From NCBI GenBank assembly GCA_007449985.2, contig VIIQ02000559.1, forward strand, positions 712,501 through 776,500: a stretch of DNA of 64,000 nucleotides, given 5' to 3'. The notes under the pieces were generated by a model. The model saw only the letters and a list, made by a program, of their open reading frames with translations, was not told the origin of the DNA and ran no database searches. Positions within the stretch are counted from its first letter, which is position 1. Every line of letters begins with the position of its first letter. Source of the stretch: Desmodesmus armatus (lineage: Eukaryota > Chlorophyta > Chlorophyceae > Sphaeropleales > Scenedesmaceae). Shown here in pieces: positions 33,159 through 43,900 of the stretch. The translations under genes were made by a program, and so were the position numbers.

Positions 33159-33317
33159 TTTTAGGGTGAGACCACTAGCAAATTCTGCTCAGTGGCCGAA
33201 CCCTAGCAACACTACATACAACTGCCTTCTACAAAACTAATTGGCAGCTACCTGGGTTAATTAGACACCTAGGGTGAGAGCCACTGAGCAGAATTTGCTA
33301 GTGGTCTCACCCTAAAA
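33159..33317. mobile_element. MITE-like foldback element
   Basis: Perfect 38-bp inverted arms at 33159-33196 and 33280-33317 flank about 83 bp. The outer end begins TTTTAGGGTGAGACC. No internal coding is present and no clear target-site duplication was found. Confidence 0.6.
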
Positions 33318-33329
33318 CGGCCAAAGCAG

Positions 33330-33560
33330 TCAGTGACTAGCTTTGACCAGCAGTGAACCCAGGTTCCTGTTCTTGCTAAATGCAACTATCGGCCTCTGCG
33401 GTAAGAGGGCATGCAGAGCCTCACCAGCCAGCATATACTCCTCCCTCAGGAGCTGTGGCAAGCGCAGCTCACGAACGAGGCCAGCATATGGCAAGGACAA
33501 CACAGACTTGCTGCCACTAGCAGCCTTACGGCTATTGCAGCCTGACAAATACTGCTGCAA
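33330..33560 (-). pseudogene. Possible retroelement remnant
   Basis: A 76-codon frame contains ALLPQRPIVAFSKNRNLGSL, similar in pattern to the PxVxFxRxxNLxxLLV block found near the end of reverse transcriptases of some non-LTR and Penelope-like elements. It lies beside the foldback element. No catalytic RT motif is visible, so this is tentative. Confidence 0.3.
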
Positions 33561-34766
33561 TGGTTGCAGTAAGCTGTACCCAGATCAAGTACAACAGTAT
33601 CCAGTTTATTGTCGTAGACTGCTGTGTAGGTGACCCAAGTAATCCAGAAAGGTTGTGGCGGAGGTAATGTGCATGTGCAACACTGAAAAGCAGTGTCTTT
33701 CTTGCCAGAAGTGCACCACGTCTTGCACACGAACTTCTTCTTCTTCTTCAACTATTGAATAGCGCTAAGGCACTCGTAACCATGTGACGCAGGGGTGCAT
33801 GCTATGCATCACAGGGTGCCACTGGCACCTCGGAGGTGCCTGGCAATACGACAGCTGTGCTGAATCCTTTTACACCCTGGATATACGTCTCTGCATATTC
33901 CCTCACCAGTACTCTGGCGATGTAGCTGTCACATGCAGAAATGTTTCATTGAGGCTTTGCATTTTGTGGAGGGGGGTGCGCACTCGCACTGGCTGGCACA
34001 CACAGCTGGGCGAACCCGACAGCTTGAGATGTAACCACCTCTGCTCCAACAGTACTCAGCACTAAAACGAAACCAAATCAAATCAGATCAAATCAAAGGG
34101 AGTTTTGAGTCCATGCACCTCCTGGAGAGGCTTGTGTGACACAGAACAGAGCTGCACCCACCCAACTGACAAGCTTCAGCCACCTAGCCACCCCTGGAAC
34201 TGGCCGCCAGCGGCCAGACAGCGGCTGTCCAGAGCCTCACTCTCAGAGCCAGTGATATTCACTTCCTGAGCGTCCGCATGCTTCCTGCCGCAGGACCTGC
34301 CAAGTCCTGCCAAGACCTCCGGGAGCTCCGGGAGCTGTGCCAAAGATCGCTTGTGCTCACCCCCGTTTCAGCAGCGAGCACCCAAACCAGCGCAGCCTCC
34401 CAGCTTAACCGTTAAGCTGCGGGCTGCAAAGCCAAGGCCTCAAACCAAGGCCCACCAAGGGCCTTGGGGAGGAAAAAAGGTGTGACATGGCGATGAGGTC
34501 AGCTCATTATGTGTTTGGGCACAACTGGTGCACAGGGTGTCATCTGATGCTCCCGTCCGACGGGTGGCTGCCATCAGACGATGTTGTGGACTACTGACTA
34601 CTGGTACCAGTTTCATCCTGCAAAGTGCTTGAAGGCCAGTGTTGAACCACTGAAGTGCTGAGCACCTTTGGAGCTGCATGCAGCATACACTCACTGCGCA
34701 CTGTCTATAACCAGACTTTGAGCTGCTGAGCTGTGCTAGTGAACACTTGGTCCCAGTTTGCTTGTA

Positions 34767-34925
34767 CTCCCATGCGAGTTTGGTCCGGGCGCTGGGCACC
34801 TCCTGAGTACAAAGGGTGTTTAGGCGTGCGTCATCGGTGCGAGGCTAGACCTCGGGCTCCCGGCAGCTTCGGCTGGTGTGTGTGTGGCCAGCCGGTGGTG
34901 TCCGCCCCCCTTATACCTACCAAAA
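34767..34925 (+). repeat. Dispersed repeat family R1, copy 1
   Basis: A block of about 160 bp, from CTCCCATGCGAGTTTGGTCC to about CGCCCCCCTTATACCTACC. It recurs inverted at 36748-36910 and, diverged, at 42343-42495. No ORF is shared; it could be a SINE or MITE. Confidence 0.6.
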
Positions 34926-35276
34926 AAAGTTTGCTTGTACTTCAAGGCCCAACGGCATGCGGCATTGTGGCACGAGGACTTGCCGGCCGCCCAAGGGCCT
35001 TCAGATGGCTTGACCCAGTTTATGCAGGCCAGTGTTGCACAACAGTCTTCCAAAGTGGCACTGAACAACGGCTGCAGCTGTCATCAAACTCTGCTGGTGC
35101 CAGCAAATGCACGATGCTAGTAATCCTCGCCGGTCTCAGCTGGCTGTCAATTCACAATGCTAGGATCACTGGCCCCAGCACGGGAGGTCCTTGTTGCACA
35201 GCACGCCTCAATTTTTTTTGGTTTTAACGCCTCAAGTTTCACTCTGCTAGACCCAGATCAGAAAGGCGGTAGCCAT

Positions 35277-35347
35277 GAGCCTCTGGCTCCCTTGTGGGTT
35301 GCTCAGCTTTTGCTGAGCCAATTACTGTGACTGTAACTGTATATGAC
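35277..35347 (+). repeat. Dispersed repeat family R2, copy 2
   Basis: Contains CTTTTGCTGAGCCAATTACT and flanking matches to the copies at 30718 and 37190. Confidence 0.55.
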
Positions 35348-36032
35348 TGAGACTTGATTCCTTTCTTCCGGTCATTCACATTGCTCAGCAGAACAGTCAC
35401 GCAACTGCTGCACGGGCTCAGGCGTCCTTGCATCGTCAGCCTGGCTGGAGCTCGGCTCTTAGGTGGCTGTCATCAGCCAATGCTGTAATCCGCTGGTCTC
35501 TGCACTCGCAGCGCAGTGTTCAATAGCACTACGGTACTCATCATGATGTTGGCAGCCTCCCAGGGCCGATATTGTTCAAAAAGGCGGTCGTCTGCACATG
35601 ACATCAATTTCATCCCATTCTAACCGTCACTGACGTGTTTTGTCAGATTAACATCTCCACTGCTGTGCCGACCCAGATTGTCCTGGAATGCACTGTCATC
35701 CTCTGATTTTCGCAGTCTCCGGTCCAAGTTACACTCAGGCCCCTCACAACCCACCAAAAGTAAGGCCATGGGCCGACTGACTGTGCTACCAGCTGTGTAA
35801 CAGCGGGCGACCACAGCCACCTATTCAAAGCTCCCAGCAGCCACAGTGCATACTACACCCTGAAGATGCAGACAGCTGCCCTCCAAGTCGTAGATGGTAT
35901 ACCTGTCCTGAAATACGCCACCATCCCCTTCCCCCCATGCCTTCAAATGTACATACTGCTCGGCAGCAGGTCGCCCCTACCCCCATACACAGCCCCTACA
36001 CTCTGCACACCACCACCAAGGTCACCGCTTGT

Positions 36033-38253
36033 TTACTGGCCACCACGCAGGGCAAGCACCTGCAATCAGGGAAGGGCAGGTAAGGCAGCACATGCAGCAG
36101 AAGTTTGATGTTCAGTATTTGTGAAATAAGGCCAGTATGGCTGATGCTGGTGCACATGGTATCCATGGTGATAGTGTGAATGGTAGCGCCAGCAGTCAGA
36201 GCAACAGACCCCCCAACCAGAAGTACCTTCTGCTGCCGAATTGTACTGCTGCAACTATCCCACACAGAAGTGACGATGCAACAACACAGCACAGCATGTG
36301 ACAAAGGGTAGAATTGGTGAAAGAGGACATGTCCTCTGCTATGAACTCTGCTGTGAACTCTGCTGTGAACTTTTGTGAACTTTGCACAACAAAGGCACTC
36401 ACCAGGTGCAGGACGCTGCCACCCTCGATGTTGTAATCCTTTGCCACCTTGTCATCATTCATCTGCTTACCCGCGAAAATCAGCCTGCACACCCATACCG
36501 AATAGACAGCAATTTAAAAGGGGTCAAACAGCGCAGCATAGCATCACAACAAACACGAGCCAACCTCTACAGGTGTGGATGTGGCTTGCCCTGCTGACCC
36601 CCCAAGGTTTTCTTTGGAGAAAAGCACATACACAGCACAAGCGACGCACATACATCGGGCAGGTTCGACCTAGTAAGCCAATTGCCCATGGATCCCCTTA
36701 AAAATACCTGCAGCAGAGCTCTTCTTGGAGCAGCGCCCCCCTTTGTTTGTTAGGTACAGGGGGGGGCGGACCCCCACCGGCTGGCCACACACGCAACAGC
36801 CGAGTAAACCCAGCTGCCGGGAGCCCGAGGCAAAGCCTCACACCGATAGGAGACGCCTAACACCCCTAAGCCAGGAGGTGCCCAGCGCCCGGACCAAAAA
36901 AGCATGGGAGCCCCCTTTATGTCACAGGCACACCCGCTCACCTCTGCTGCACTGGTGGGATGCCTTCCTTCTCCTCGATACGCTCCTTGATGCGCTCGAT
37001 GCTGTCAGTGGGCTCAATGTCAATCTCAATCTCCTTGCCTGCACACGCGTGAGCACACAGGTGACAAATGACAGATGTCACTTGGTGGGTCAGGTCTACT
37101 AGTCAGTCTGCTGGAGCGCGCCCTCAGACGGAAGACCTCAATGAGCATGATACTGATTCGACCCCCCTTGCCTGCCTGATGGAGCAGGATACAGTCACAT
37201 TTACAGTAATTGGCTCCGCAAAAGCTGAGCAACCCACAAGGGAGAAATACAGTGGAAGAAAATACAGTGGAATAAAAGTGGAAGAAAGGCCTGCTGCACT
37301 ACAGGTGGCCTGCATGTTGTTGCCCACGTCGCAATACGGCCCATGAGCGGCCTGCATGCTGCCCTCTTGGCTGTGTTGCTGTTGAGCTGCGGCTGTCAGG
37401 CACTCAGCCGCACATATCAACTGACCTGTGAGAGTCTTCACTTTGATCATCATGCCTCCCCTGCAACATACCAAAATCATGTCAGCACATACATGTTCCG
37501 GCATGCATCAGCACTTGCTAGCCAAAACAGTATCAGCTCTGGTGGGGGCCTAGTGCTGCTGGCAGCATGATGCAGCAGCCCAAGCATGTCCTGCACAATT
37601 TGAACTACGCCAGCCTGGCAAGTGCACGCAGCTGCAGGTAAGCCTAGTGCTGGTGCTGGCTGTGATGATACGAAAGCACCAGCTGCTGGCGGCCCCAAAA
37701 AGCTTGGCCACAGATCCCTGGGGCCAGGTTTCACACAGCAAGCAACATACGGATCGTGGCAGCAACTGGACACAGCGCCTTTCAGCGTTAGAGGGCTGGC
37801 CTGTGATTGATGGCCGCACCTGATGCGAAGCTGCAGCTCCAAAGTGTCATGGTGCTGGATGCTGTACTCTGCTAGCGTCCTGCAAACGTCCAGCTGCTGG
37901 CCTGCATGCAGCAGGTAGGACTGCTGTGGTGCGGCTCCCTGCAGCAGACAGAACAGCAGGAAAAGATGATCAGGCAGCAAAGTCTACATGATCTGTCTAT
38001 GTGTAACACTTAAAGGTCATAACGACTGCTTGATGTATGCGTGCAAGCCTGTGGAACGATCCAAGGCCAAGATGGACCTTGGATCATGATGTGGTGCCAG
38101 CAAACAACGCGCCAAGCATAAACCTCTGGTGACCAATGTAATATTGTTACTTGGATAAGTGCATACCTCCAGCTGCTGCAGTACGCTGCCCACTGTGTCG
38201 CAAGCCTGCACATCAAGCGCGGTGATCCTGCTACCCCTGACGAACAGCTGCAT
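36033..38253 (-). CDS. RUB1: Divergent ubiquitin-like domain fused to NEDD8/RUB1
   Basis: Six exons on the minus strand: 38167-38253, 37820-37938, 37426-37460, 36942-37038, 36403-36484 and 36033-36059; 447 nt, 148 residues. Residues 1-71 are ubiquitin-like: [15 protein letters not shown] at the start, [20 protein letters not shown] near the end, closing in LQLRIRGG. Residues 72-148 are a near-canonical NEDD8: [54 protein letters not shown]. Ala at the position four before the final Gly pair marks NEDD8 rather than ubiquitin. The GG at 70-71 allows cleavage between the two parts by a deubiquitinase, and the extra C-terminal Gln must be trimmed to expose GG. Ubiquitin-RUB fusions are known in plants and algae. 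Here the leader is 5 residues short, contains no lysine, and replaces the Ile44-patch residues His68 and Val70 by Glu and Gln. NEDD8 modifies cullins in the nucleus and cytosol. Confidence 0.9.
36748..36910 (-). repeat. Dispersed repeat family R1, copy 2 (inverted)
   Basis: The reverse complement of the 34767-34925 block, sharing GGTCCGGGCGCTGGGCACCT, a GCCTCGGGCTCCCGGCAGC core and the GC-rich end. It lies in intron 4 of the NEDD8 fusion gene. Confidence 0.6.
37190..37245 (-). repeat. Dispersed repeat family R2, copy 3 (inverted)
   Basis: The reverse complement carries AGCTTTTGCGGAGCCAATTA; it lies in intron 3 of the NEDD8 fusion gene. Confidence 0.5.
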
Positions 38254-39665
38254 GTTTGGCTATGCTGGGCTGCTGATATGTGCAAAACAAATGCAGTGGC
38301 GCTTGTAACAAGCTGTCTGCGTCGAAGCAGTCCTGCTCTCCCACAAAGAAGTTTGCTTGCAGCTGCTGTGGTGCCTTAGGGCGTTGTGTACGGCAGGTTG
38401 AGAACAATTGATAGATCTGGCTATGATGGACCCAGTAATGTCAACCCACATCTCCACCAGAGGCTCAACACCAGCTGCAGGGTTCAGCTGATATTTGCTG
38501 CAGCAAATGACAGGCTGTTTGAACACAGGTCCCGAGCACACTGATTTGCGATGATATAACCAAAGCCAACAACAACTGCTGCAACCACTTTGCAGCAACC
38601 CAGCACAACGGGCACTGCCGACACGATGCAATTCACCAAAGTGCTGACAATCAGCAACCAGTGCCTACACACTGACTGGCTCAGTGGCGTTGGCTCAGTG
38701 ACTCTGCTGGTGCGTCTTGCAGCACCCAGTCAATGTACCCACAACCAGATGACTGGGCTGGCTGCCACCCACTACTTGATCCGTGTGCGCCCATGGCACA
38801 CACGCCATCATGGCATGCATGGCATACAAGCACATGCCTGCAGGCACAGCAGATGCAGGGCAGGCACAGCGCATGGCTGCCCTGTGTGCAGTCCAGGATA
38901 CCATGCAAAGCACATGTGTGCACGCACATCGCAAGAATGCCGTGTGTGCAGTCCTGGATACCGCGCAAGCAGGCACAGCACATGATAGCAATCGGGTGAG
39001 ACAGTGACAACATGTGCTGACCGATCCATGCAATGGCATGGTCACTGCACCATCGGCAGTGTCACAATGGCAGGGCGTTGCACCGTTGTCCAATGCAGCC
39101 AGCAGTTGTAGCCAGCCTGCTGAAGTGCTGCTGGTTACATCTGATGACATACGACAGTGGGGCATGCTAGCAGCAGAATATGCAGCAGGATCCAGCAGCA
39201 TGCGCCCCTGACAAATACAAGCAGGTACAATCACCTGCCGGCAGAATCTCCCCCATTCGTGCTCAGCACAGTAGCTGTCTGCAGGACAAGGCCTGCGGGG
39301 CGATTGCTGGTGCTGGTGGCGGGAGGAGTTGGCTGATGCCCTTCATCATGCCAGCCAAAGTACTGGGGCACCTGGCATCTGCACCTGCTGCTTGGACACC
39401 TGCATGGCGCCCCGCTCAGCACTGTGAGCTGCATCCGTATCCCGTATCAATCCACGCTCACACCATTGGTCTAACACATGCGAGCCTGAGAGCCTGAGAG
39501 GCTGGGCACCAGGGCGCCTGATAGCAGCAGGGTGCTTTGGGTGTTGCTGCAGTGACCTCTGTGTGACGAAGCGGTGTCCAACAGGAGGGCGCTGTTGTGA
39601 TCCAGAACCAGACTGCTGATTGCACTGCGGGAGCGGCTCCTCTCCTGCTCCCGCTGCTGCTGCTG
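38254..39665. other. Interval between PET191-like and NEDD8-fusion genes
   Basis: 1.4 kb between two genes on the same strand; it should hold the promoter of the ubiquitin-like/NEDD8 gene and the 3' UTR of the PET191-like gene. A short direct repeat (two copies of a ~60-bp block containing GTGTGCAGTC.TGGATACC) lies at about 38880-38985. No gene seen. Confidence 0.4.
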
Positions 39666-39977
39666 TCAGTACCCTTTGTTGCCCTGTATCCTGCTGCGTG
39701 CATCCATCTGACCCCGCTTGCAGGCAAACAGGGCGTATCTGAGGGCGTTACACTCTTCCGGTAGCTCCTCAGCACACTGCGTAACCGTCTTCTTGCGTGC
39801 CTGGCGGCAGCAAGGCGGGGCATGGGCAGTTCAGTTGACGCAGCAGTAGCAGTGCAGCAGCAGCAGAACAAAACAAATCAGAAGAACGCTGTCGCGGCCA
39901 CCAACCCACCTTGTGACATTCAGTTTGCCGTAAACAGTCTACATAAGCTGTAATGATCCGTGGCAGGACGTAGACAT
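39666..39977 (-). CDS. PET191: Cytochrome c oxidase assembly factor PET191/COA5-like, with one frame break
   Basis: Two exons: 39910-39977 and 39666-39800. Exon 2 encodes ARKKTVTQC, then EECNALRYALFACKRGQ and RIQGNKGY followed by TGA, which is the characteristic PET191/COA5 ending (..CKRGQ.D.R.R..GNKGY). Exon 1 starts MSTSCHG and ends YVDCLRQTECHK. Between these blocks one base is missing at about 39945-39949. With a single base restored the product is 67 residues with the twin Cx9C pattern (Cys5/Cys15 and Cys40/Cys50) at the spacing seen in plant homologues. The protein acts in the mitochondrial intermembrane space in early complex IV assembly and is imported by the MIA40 route. The break may be an assembly error; an alternative is an upstream exon joined at the TTACAG acceptor-like word just before CTTATG. 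Confidence 0.7.
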
Positions 39978-40831
39978 GGTTGTTGTCTGGCGAGATCGAT
40001 CTCAAGGGTGAACGAGGCGCGTGGCCCCAAACTCAAGTCCAGAGTGCCATCATGTATGATACCAGTGTGTTCAGCACTTAGATGGCCTGCGGCATCTCAG
40101 GCTCCCTTCATCAGTATGCTCTGAGGACTGCGAGTACAGTGTACTGCACTTGTAACACTCACACATCAACGTCAGTGCAGTGCGAAGTGCTTGCCTGCCT
40201 TGCATGGCCATGCAACTCAGAATTACATGACCCCAGCGAGCCCCTGAGTACTCGTGTCATTGCATCACCACATTGCAGAAACTCTGGGCCACTCAGCCTC
40301 AAAGCCCGTCAGTGCCAGGAGACGTGTTTTCTTGCATGGACCATGAACGGGCACAGGCTCATTGCAAAGCAACTGCACACCTGGAGCACCACACACAGCA
40401 TATCAGGTGGCCCCAGCAAGATTGCCTGGGATCCAAGTCGCTCCCTAGCTGCAGCCGAACTGTCCTACATGTTTGCATTGCAACAGGGAGGAGCCTCAAA
40501 CTGCAAAAACAGCCTGTGCATGAAAAAAGCCTGTGCAAGATTTCCGTAAGTGAAAGCAGCTGTGGCCTTGCCACTTTGCCACAAGGCACTGGGCAGAGGC
40601 TTTGGGCAGCTGCACACAGGTCTCAGATGGTCTGCACCAAGGCGCTTGCTGGCAGGGGCCGGCAGTTGTGATGTTGCTCAAGCTAGGCAATGGCAATAGT
40701 CTGGAGGAGGATCCTGACAACGACTCAACCTGGTAGTAAGGGTGCATTTCATTCACCCACCCGGCCCGTTACAAAATAGCTTCAAACATGCCCATGCCCG
40801 AGTCAAAACAAACAATCCCTGCCATGTTAGG
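39978..40831. other. Interval between MOT2 3' end and PET191-like start
   Basis: About 850 bp. A diverged copy of the end of the last MOT2 exon lies at 40680-40757. A TGTAA word on the minus strand (40769-40773), about 60 bp after the MOT2 stop, is a plausible polyadenylation signal. Nothing else supported. Confidence 0.4.
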
Positions 40832-40910
40832 CTAGCAGGACCCTGAAGAGGTGCTGTTGCTGAGCCTAGATGACGACCCCGACAACGACACAACCCGATA
40901 GTGCGGATGG
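40680..40910 (-). repeat. Last MOT2 exon end duplicated downstream
   Basis: The coding end SHPHYRVVSLSGSSSRL at about 40853-40910 has a diverged copy (HPYYQVESLSGSSSRL) at about 40680-40757, beyond the stop codon. Confidence 0.75.
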
Positions 40911-43900
40911 CTGCCAATCTGGTCCGAGTCCCGCTTGCCCAAGTGCACGCGGTGCTGCTTCGACCCCGCAACAAATGGGGGCGTGTAGCCGCTGGTGTTA
41001 AGCTGCCGTAGGCGCCACTGGCACCCTGCACACAGCAGCAGCAGCGGTAGGAAAACGTCAGCCGCGTCAGCAGCAGTGGCGACAGCAGCAGTAACAGCAG
41101 CAGTAGCGATGGCAATAGCACTAGCGGAGGTAGGGAGAGCAGTCGTAGCAAGGACAGGTGCAATAACACGAATGCCCTAGGTGAGAGCCGGTGATGGTGG
41201 CTTACCTGCCGCTGTAGCAAGGAATACACTGCAAACGCCAAAGATGACGCCCAGAGGGAATTCACTGACCTGCAGCAGCAGCAGCAGCAGCAGCAAATCA
41301 GCAACACAACAAGACAGCCGCCGCTGCAACAGGGCGCATCACCAAGGTCTAGATCATCCCACGCTCTTCCTGCCGGACTGTGCAATGTAGCAACAAGTCT
41401 GCCCAGGATTTGCGATAAGTCTGCAGGATGTGTAGTCTAGCGAAGAATGACACAAACCAGACCAAGTTAGTGCTCCACAACGGTAGCTTACTGAAAAGCC
41501 TGGGCTGAATGGGACACATCAATTGCCATACACCCATGTTCCCGCCCCAGAGCTCCCCCCCCTCAACACACTTACCTTCCACAGGATCAAACACACAAAG
41601 AGGTTCAAAGGTATCCGGAACACGTTGATGATAGTGCTGCGCTGCTGCTCTGGTACATACTTCGCCCGAAGCGTCATCATACTAGGCCAAAACATGCCGA
41701 TCAAGACCTCAAAAATGCAAAACGCCACAAGCTGCACCACCCCTGCCATCTGCAGCTGCCTGGTATCACCCGCATCTGCTGCTGCTGCTGCTGCTGCTGG
41801 TGCGCTGACAGCAGCAGGGGCGCTGCTGCTGCTGCTGCCGCTGTTGGTGGTGTTTGCTGCTGCGGATAGCTGCAGCAGCAGCCGCAACCCGTGCTGGGTG
41901 TCTTGTGAGTGAGGTATGCTGTTGCCCATGCTGCTGCTGCTGCTGTTGTAGCTGCTGAGGCCGCCTGACACTGCGTTTGCTTCTTGCATGAACCGATCAG
42001 ACAGTGTCAGCACAGCTGCAGGCAGGAGCAGGCAGGCGGGGCAAGCAGGCAGGCAAGCAGGCAAGAACGCAGGCAGGCAGGACGGCAGGCAGGCAGGAGA
42101 GCAGGCAGGCGCGGCAAGCAGGCAGGCAAGCAGGCTTCAGGGACAGCGAACCACAGCAGTCCTGACTTGGTAGCTACACCACAGTGCAGACAGTACGTGA
42201 CAGAGACCGCGGATACACATTGATTGCGTGCTGTTGTGCTGCTGATTTTGCTGGCAAGTGATACGACTGAGGGACAGGGCGGGCTCAGTATCAGACTTCT
42301 CCCATCCACCATTGAGTCACCAGCCACGCAGTGTAGAGCCGCTTTGGTCCGGGTGCTGGGCACCACCTGGGATTAGGGGTGTAAGTAAGTATTGGTTCAT
42401 TGGTGAGCATGTCATGCCCTAGTTGGTCAGGCTTGCGCAGCACCTTGTATCTGTACGTGCGGCCAGCCATGAATTTCCGCCCCTCTTGTAACATGAGCAT
42501 CCAAAAAATATACACTGCGATGCTTAGGCATCGATTCAGGCAGCCATATGCAGCATTGCCGCTACACCGCTTGAATTGAGGACAAAGAGTACAGCCACCT
42601 GCAGCCTGCCCTCACCTTCCTCAGGACCCTTAGGGGGCTGATGCATGTGGAACACCACCGGCACAAACAAGGCTACCGCTGAACACCAGAACACAGCCTG
42701 TACGCAGCCACCACGCAGGCAGAGACACAACAAACGCAGGTTGGGAAGTTGTCAGTAACAGCGGCAGCTGCCAGGTGGACAGCGTATAGAACTTCTGTAC
42801 ACATAGCTCAACCGCTCCTCGAGCTCAACAGCCAGACGGTACAAGGCACCAGCTGCAGACTGTCTTGTGACACCGCAGCAACCCTTGCGCACTCCCAGCC
42901 GGCCTGACGCACACAAGAAGGCACAGTGTGTGTGCATACCTCCTGAGTTCACAATGCACTCCCTGGATCCGATACCACTAGCCAAAGGCTAGGATAGGCA
43001 CAGAGCTAAAGCACATTAGTTGTACAGACAATGTGGAAAGTACCAGCCACCCAGGCAGACATGCTATAAAACCACAACGCCTATTCTCACCTGCATCAGC
43101 AGCTCCAAAGGCATGGTGCGCACCAGTCGGCCTGCCAACGCTGTCCCCACCATCGACGCCGTCATGAAAATCGCAAAAATGAAGCCATGAGGCAACTTCT
43201 CCCCGGCAGGACTGAGCGCCGGCGTCCACAGAAACACAAAGGTGTACATCGACGCTTCAAAGAGGGCTTGGCTGGCGCCCAGCAATGCAACCCTGGCGTC
43301 TGCAAGGCACCACAGCACAGCACAGCACACCACCAGCATGACCCTGCTACTCATGCAGTGATGGAAACAAAGACAGCATTCATTGCCATTCACAAGCAAA
43401 GTGTCGTGCGCCCAGAGTGGGCTGTGCTGTCCAGCTGCTTTTGGGGCGATGAACAGCACATCACAGCACACCACAGAGCTCAGGCCAATTTAGTAACCCG
43501 AGAAATGACGCGCACCTGACCGTATCGTCTCCAGCGCCTGACTGAACTGCGCCCCCAGCATTTTCACCATGTCCGTTCCTTTGTTCCCGTAGTTTTCAGT
43601 CCACGTGAGCTGTATGGCGACGCCTCCCGCCAGCAGCACCACGATCGCGGCATCGAACGGCGCGACAGGCCCCAGTTTGAAGTCTTCAACGAGGACATTG
43701 CCTATTAGGCCACTGGCGATGGCCATGAGTCCGTTTCCGAGAAACACTGCTTTCGTAAAAAGATCCGACAAAAGTGACTCCTCGAAACCGGCTGCGTTGT
43801 GTGCTGCGACCGCCCAGCTCTCGAAGGCCGAGAAGAGCAGCGACGTTGCGATGCCGCCCAAAAGACGACCAATCATCAGCACCCAATAGTCTGGGCTGTG

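Larger units (their letters stand above)
31921..36032. other. Repeat-rich convergent interval after HCP
   Basis: 4.1 kb between the HCP stop and the last exon of the NEDD8 fusion. It holds the HCP 3' UTR (a TGTAA polyadenylation-like word lies at 32907-32911, about 1 kb after the stop), a foldback element (33159-33317), a possible retroelement remnant (33330-33560) and members of two dispersed repeat families. No gene could be supported. Confidence 0.45.

Noticed and set aside
34200..34450. Possible tRNA-like structure near the GTTAAGC..GCTTAAC sequence
   Set aside because: No cloverleaf with A and B boxes at the right spacing could be drawn.
39180..40671. Plus-strand frames over the PET191-like gene and its flank
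   Set aside because: They overlap the conserved minus-strand PET191-like exons or show no signatures.
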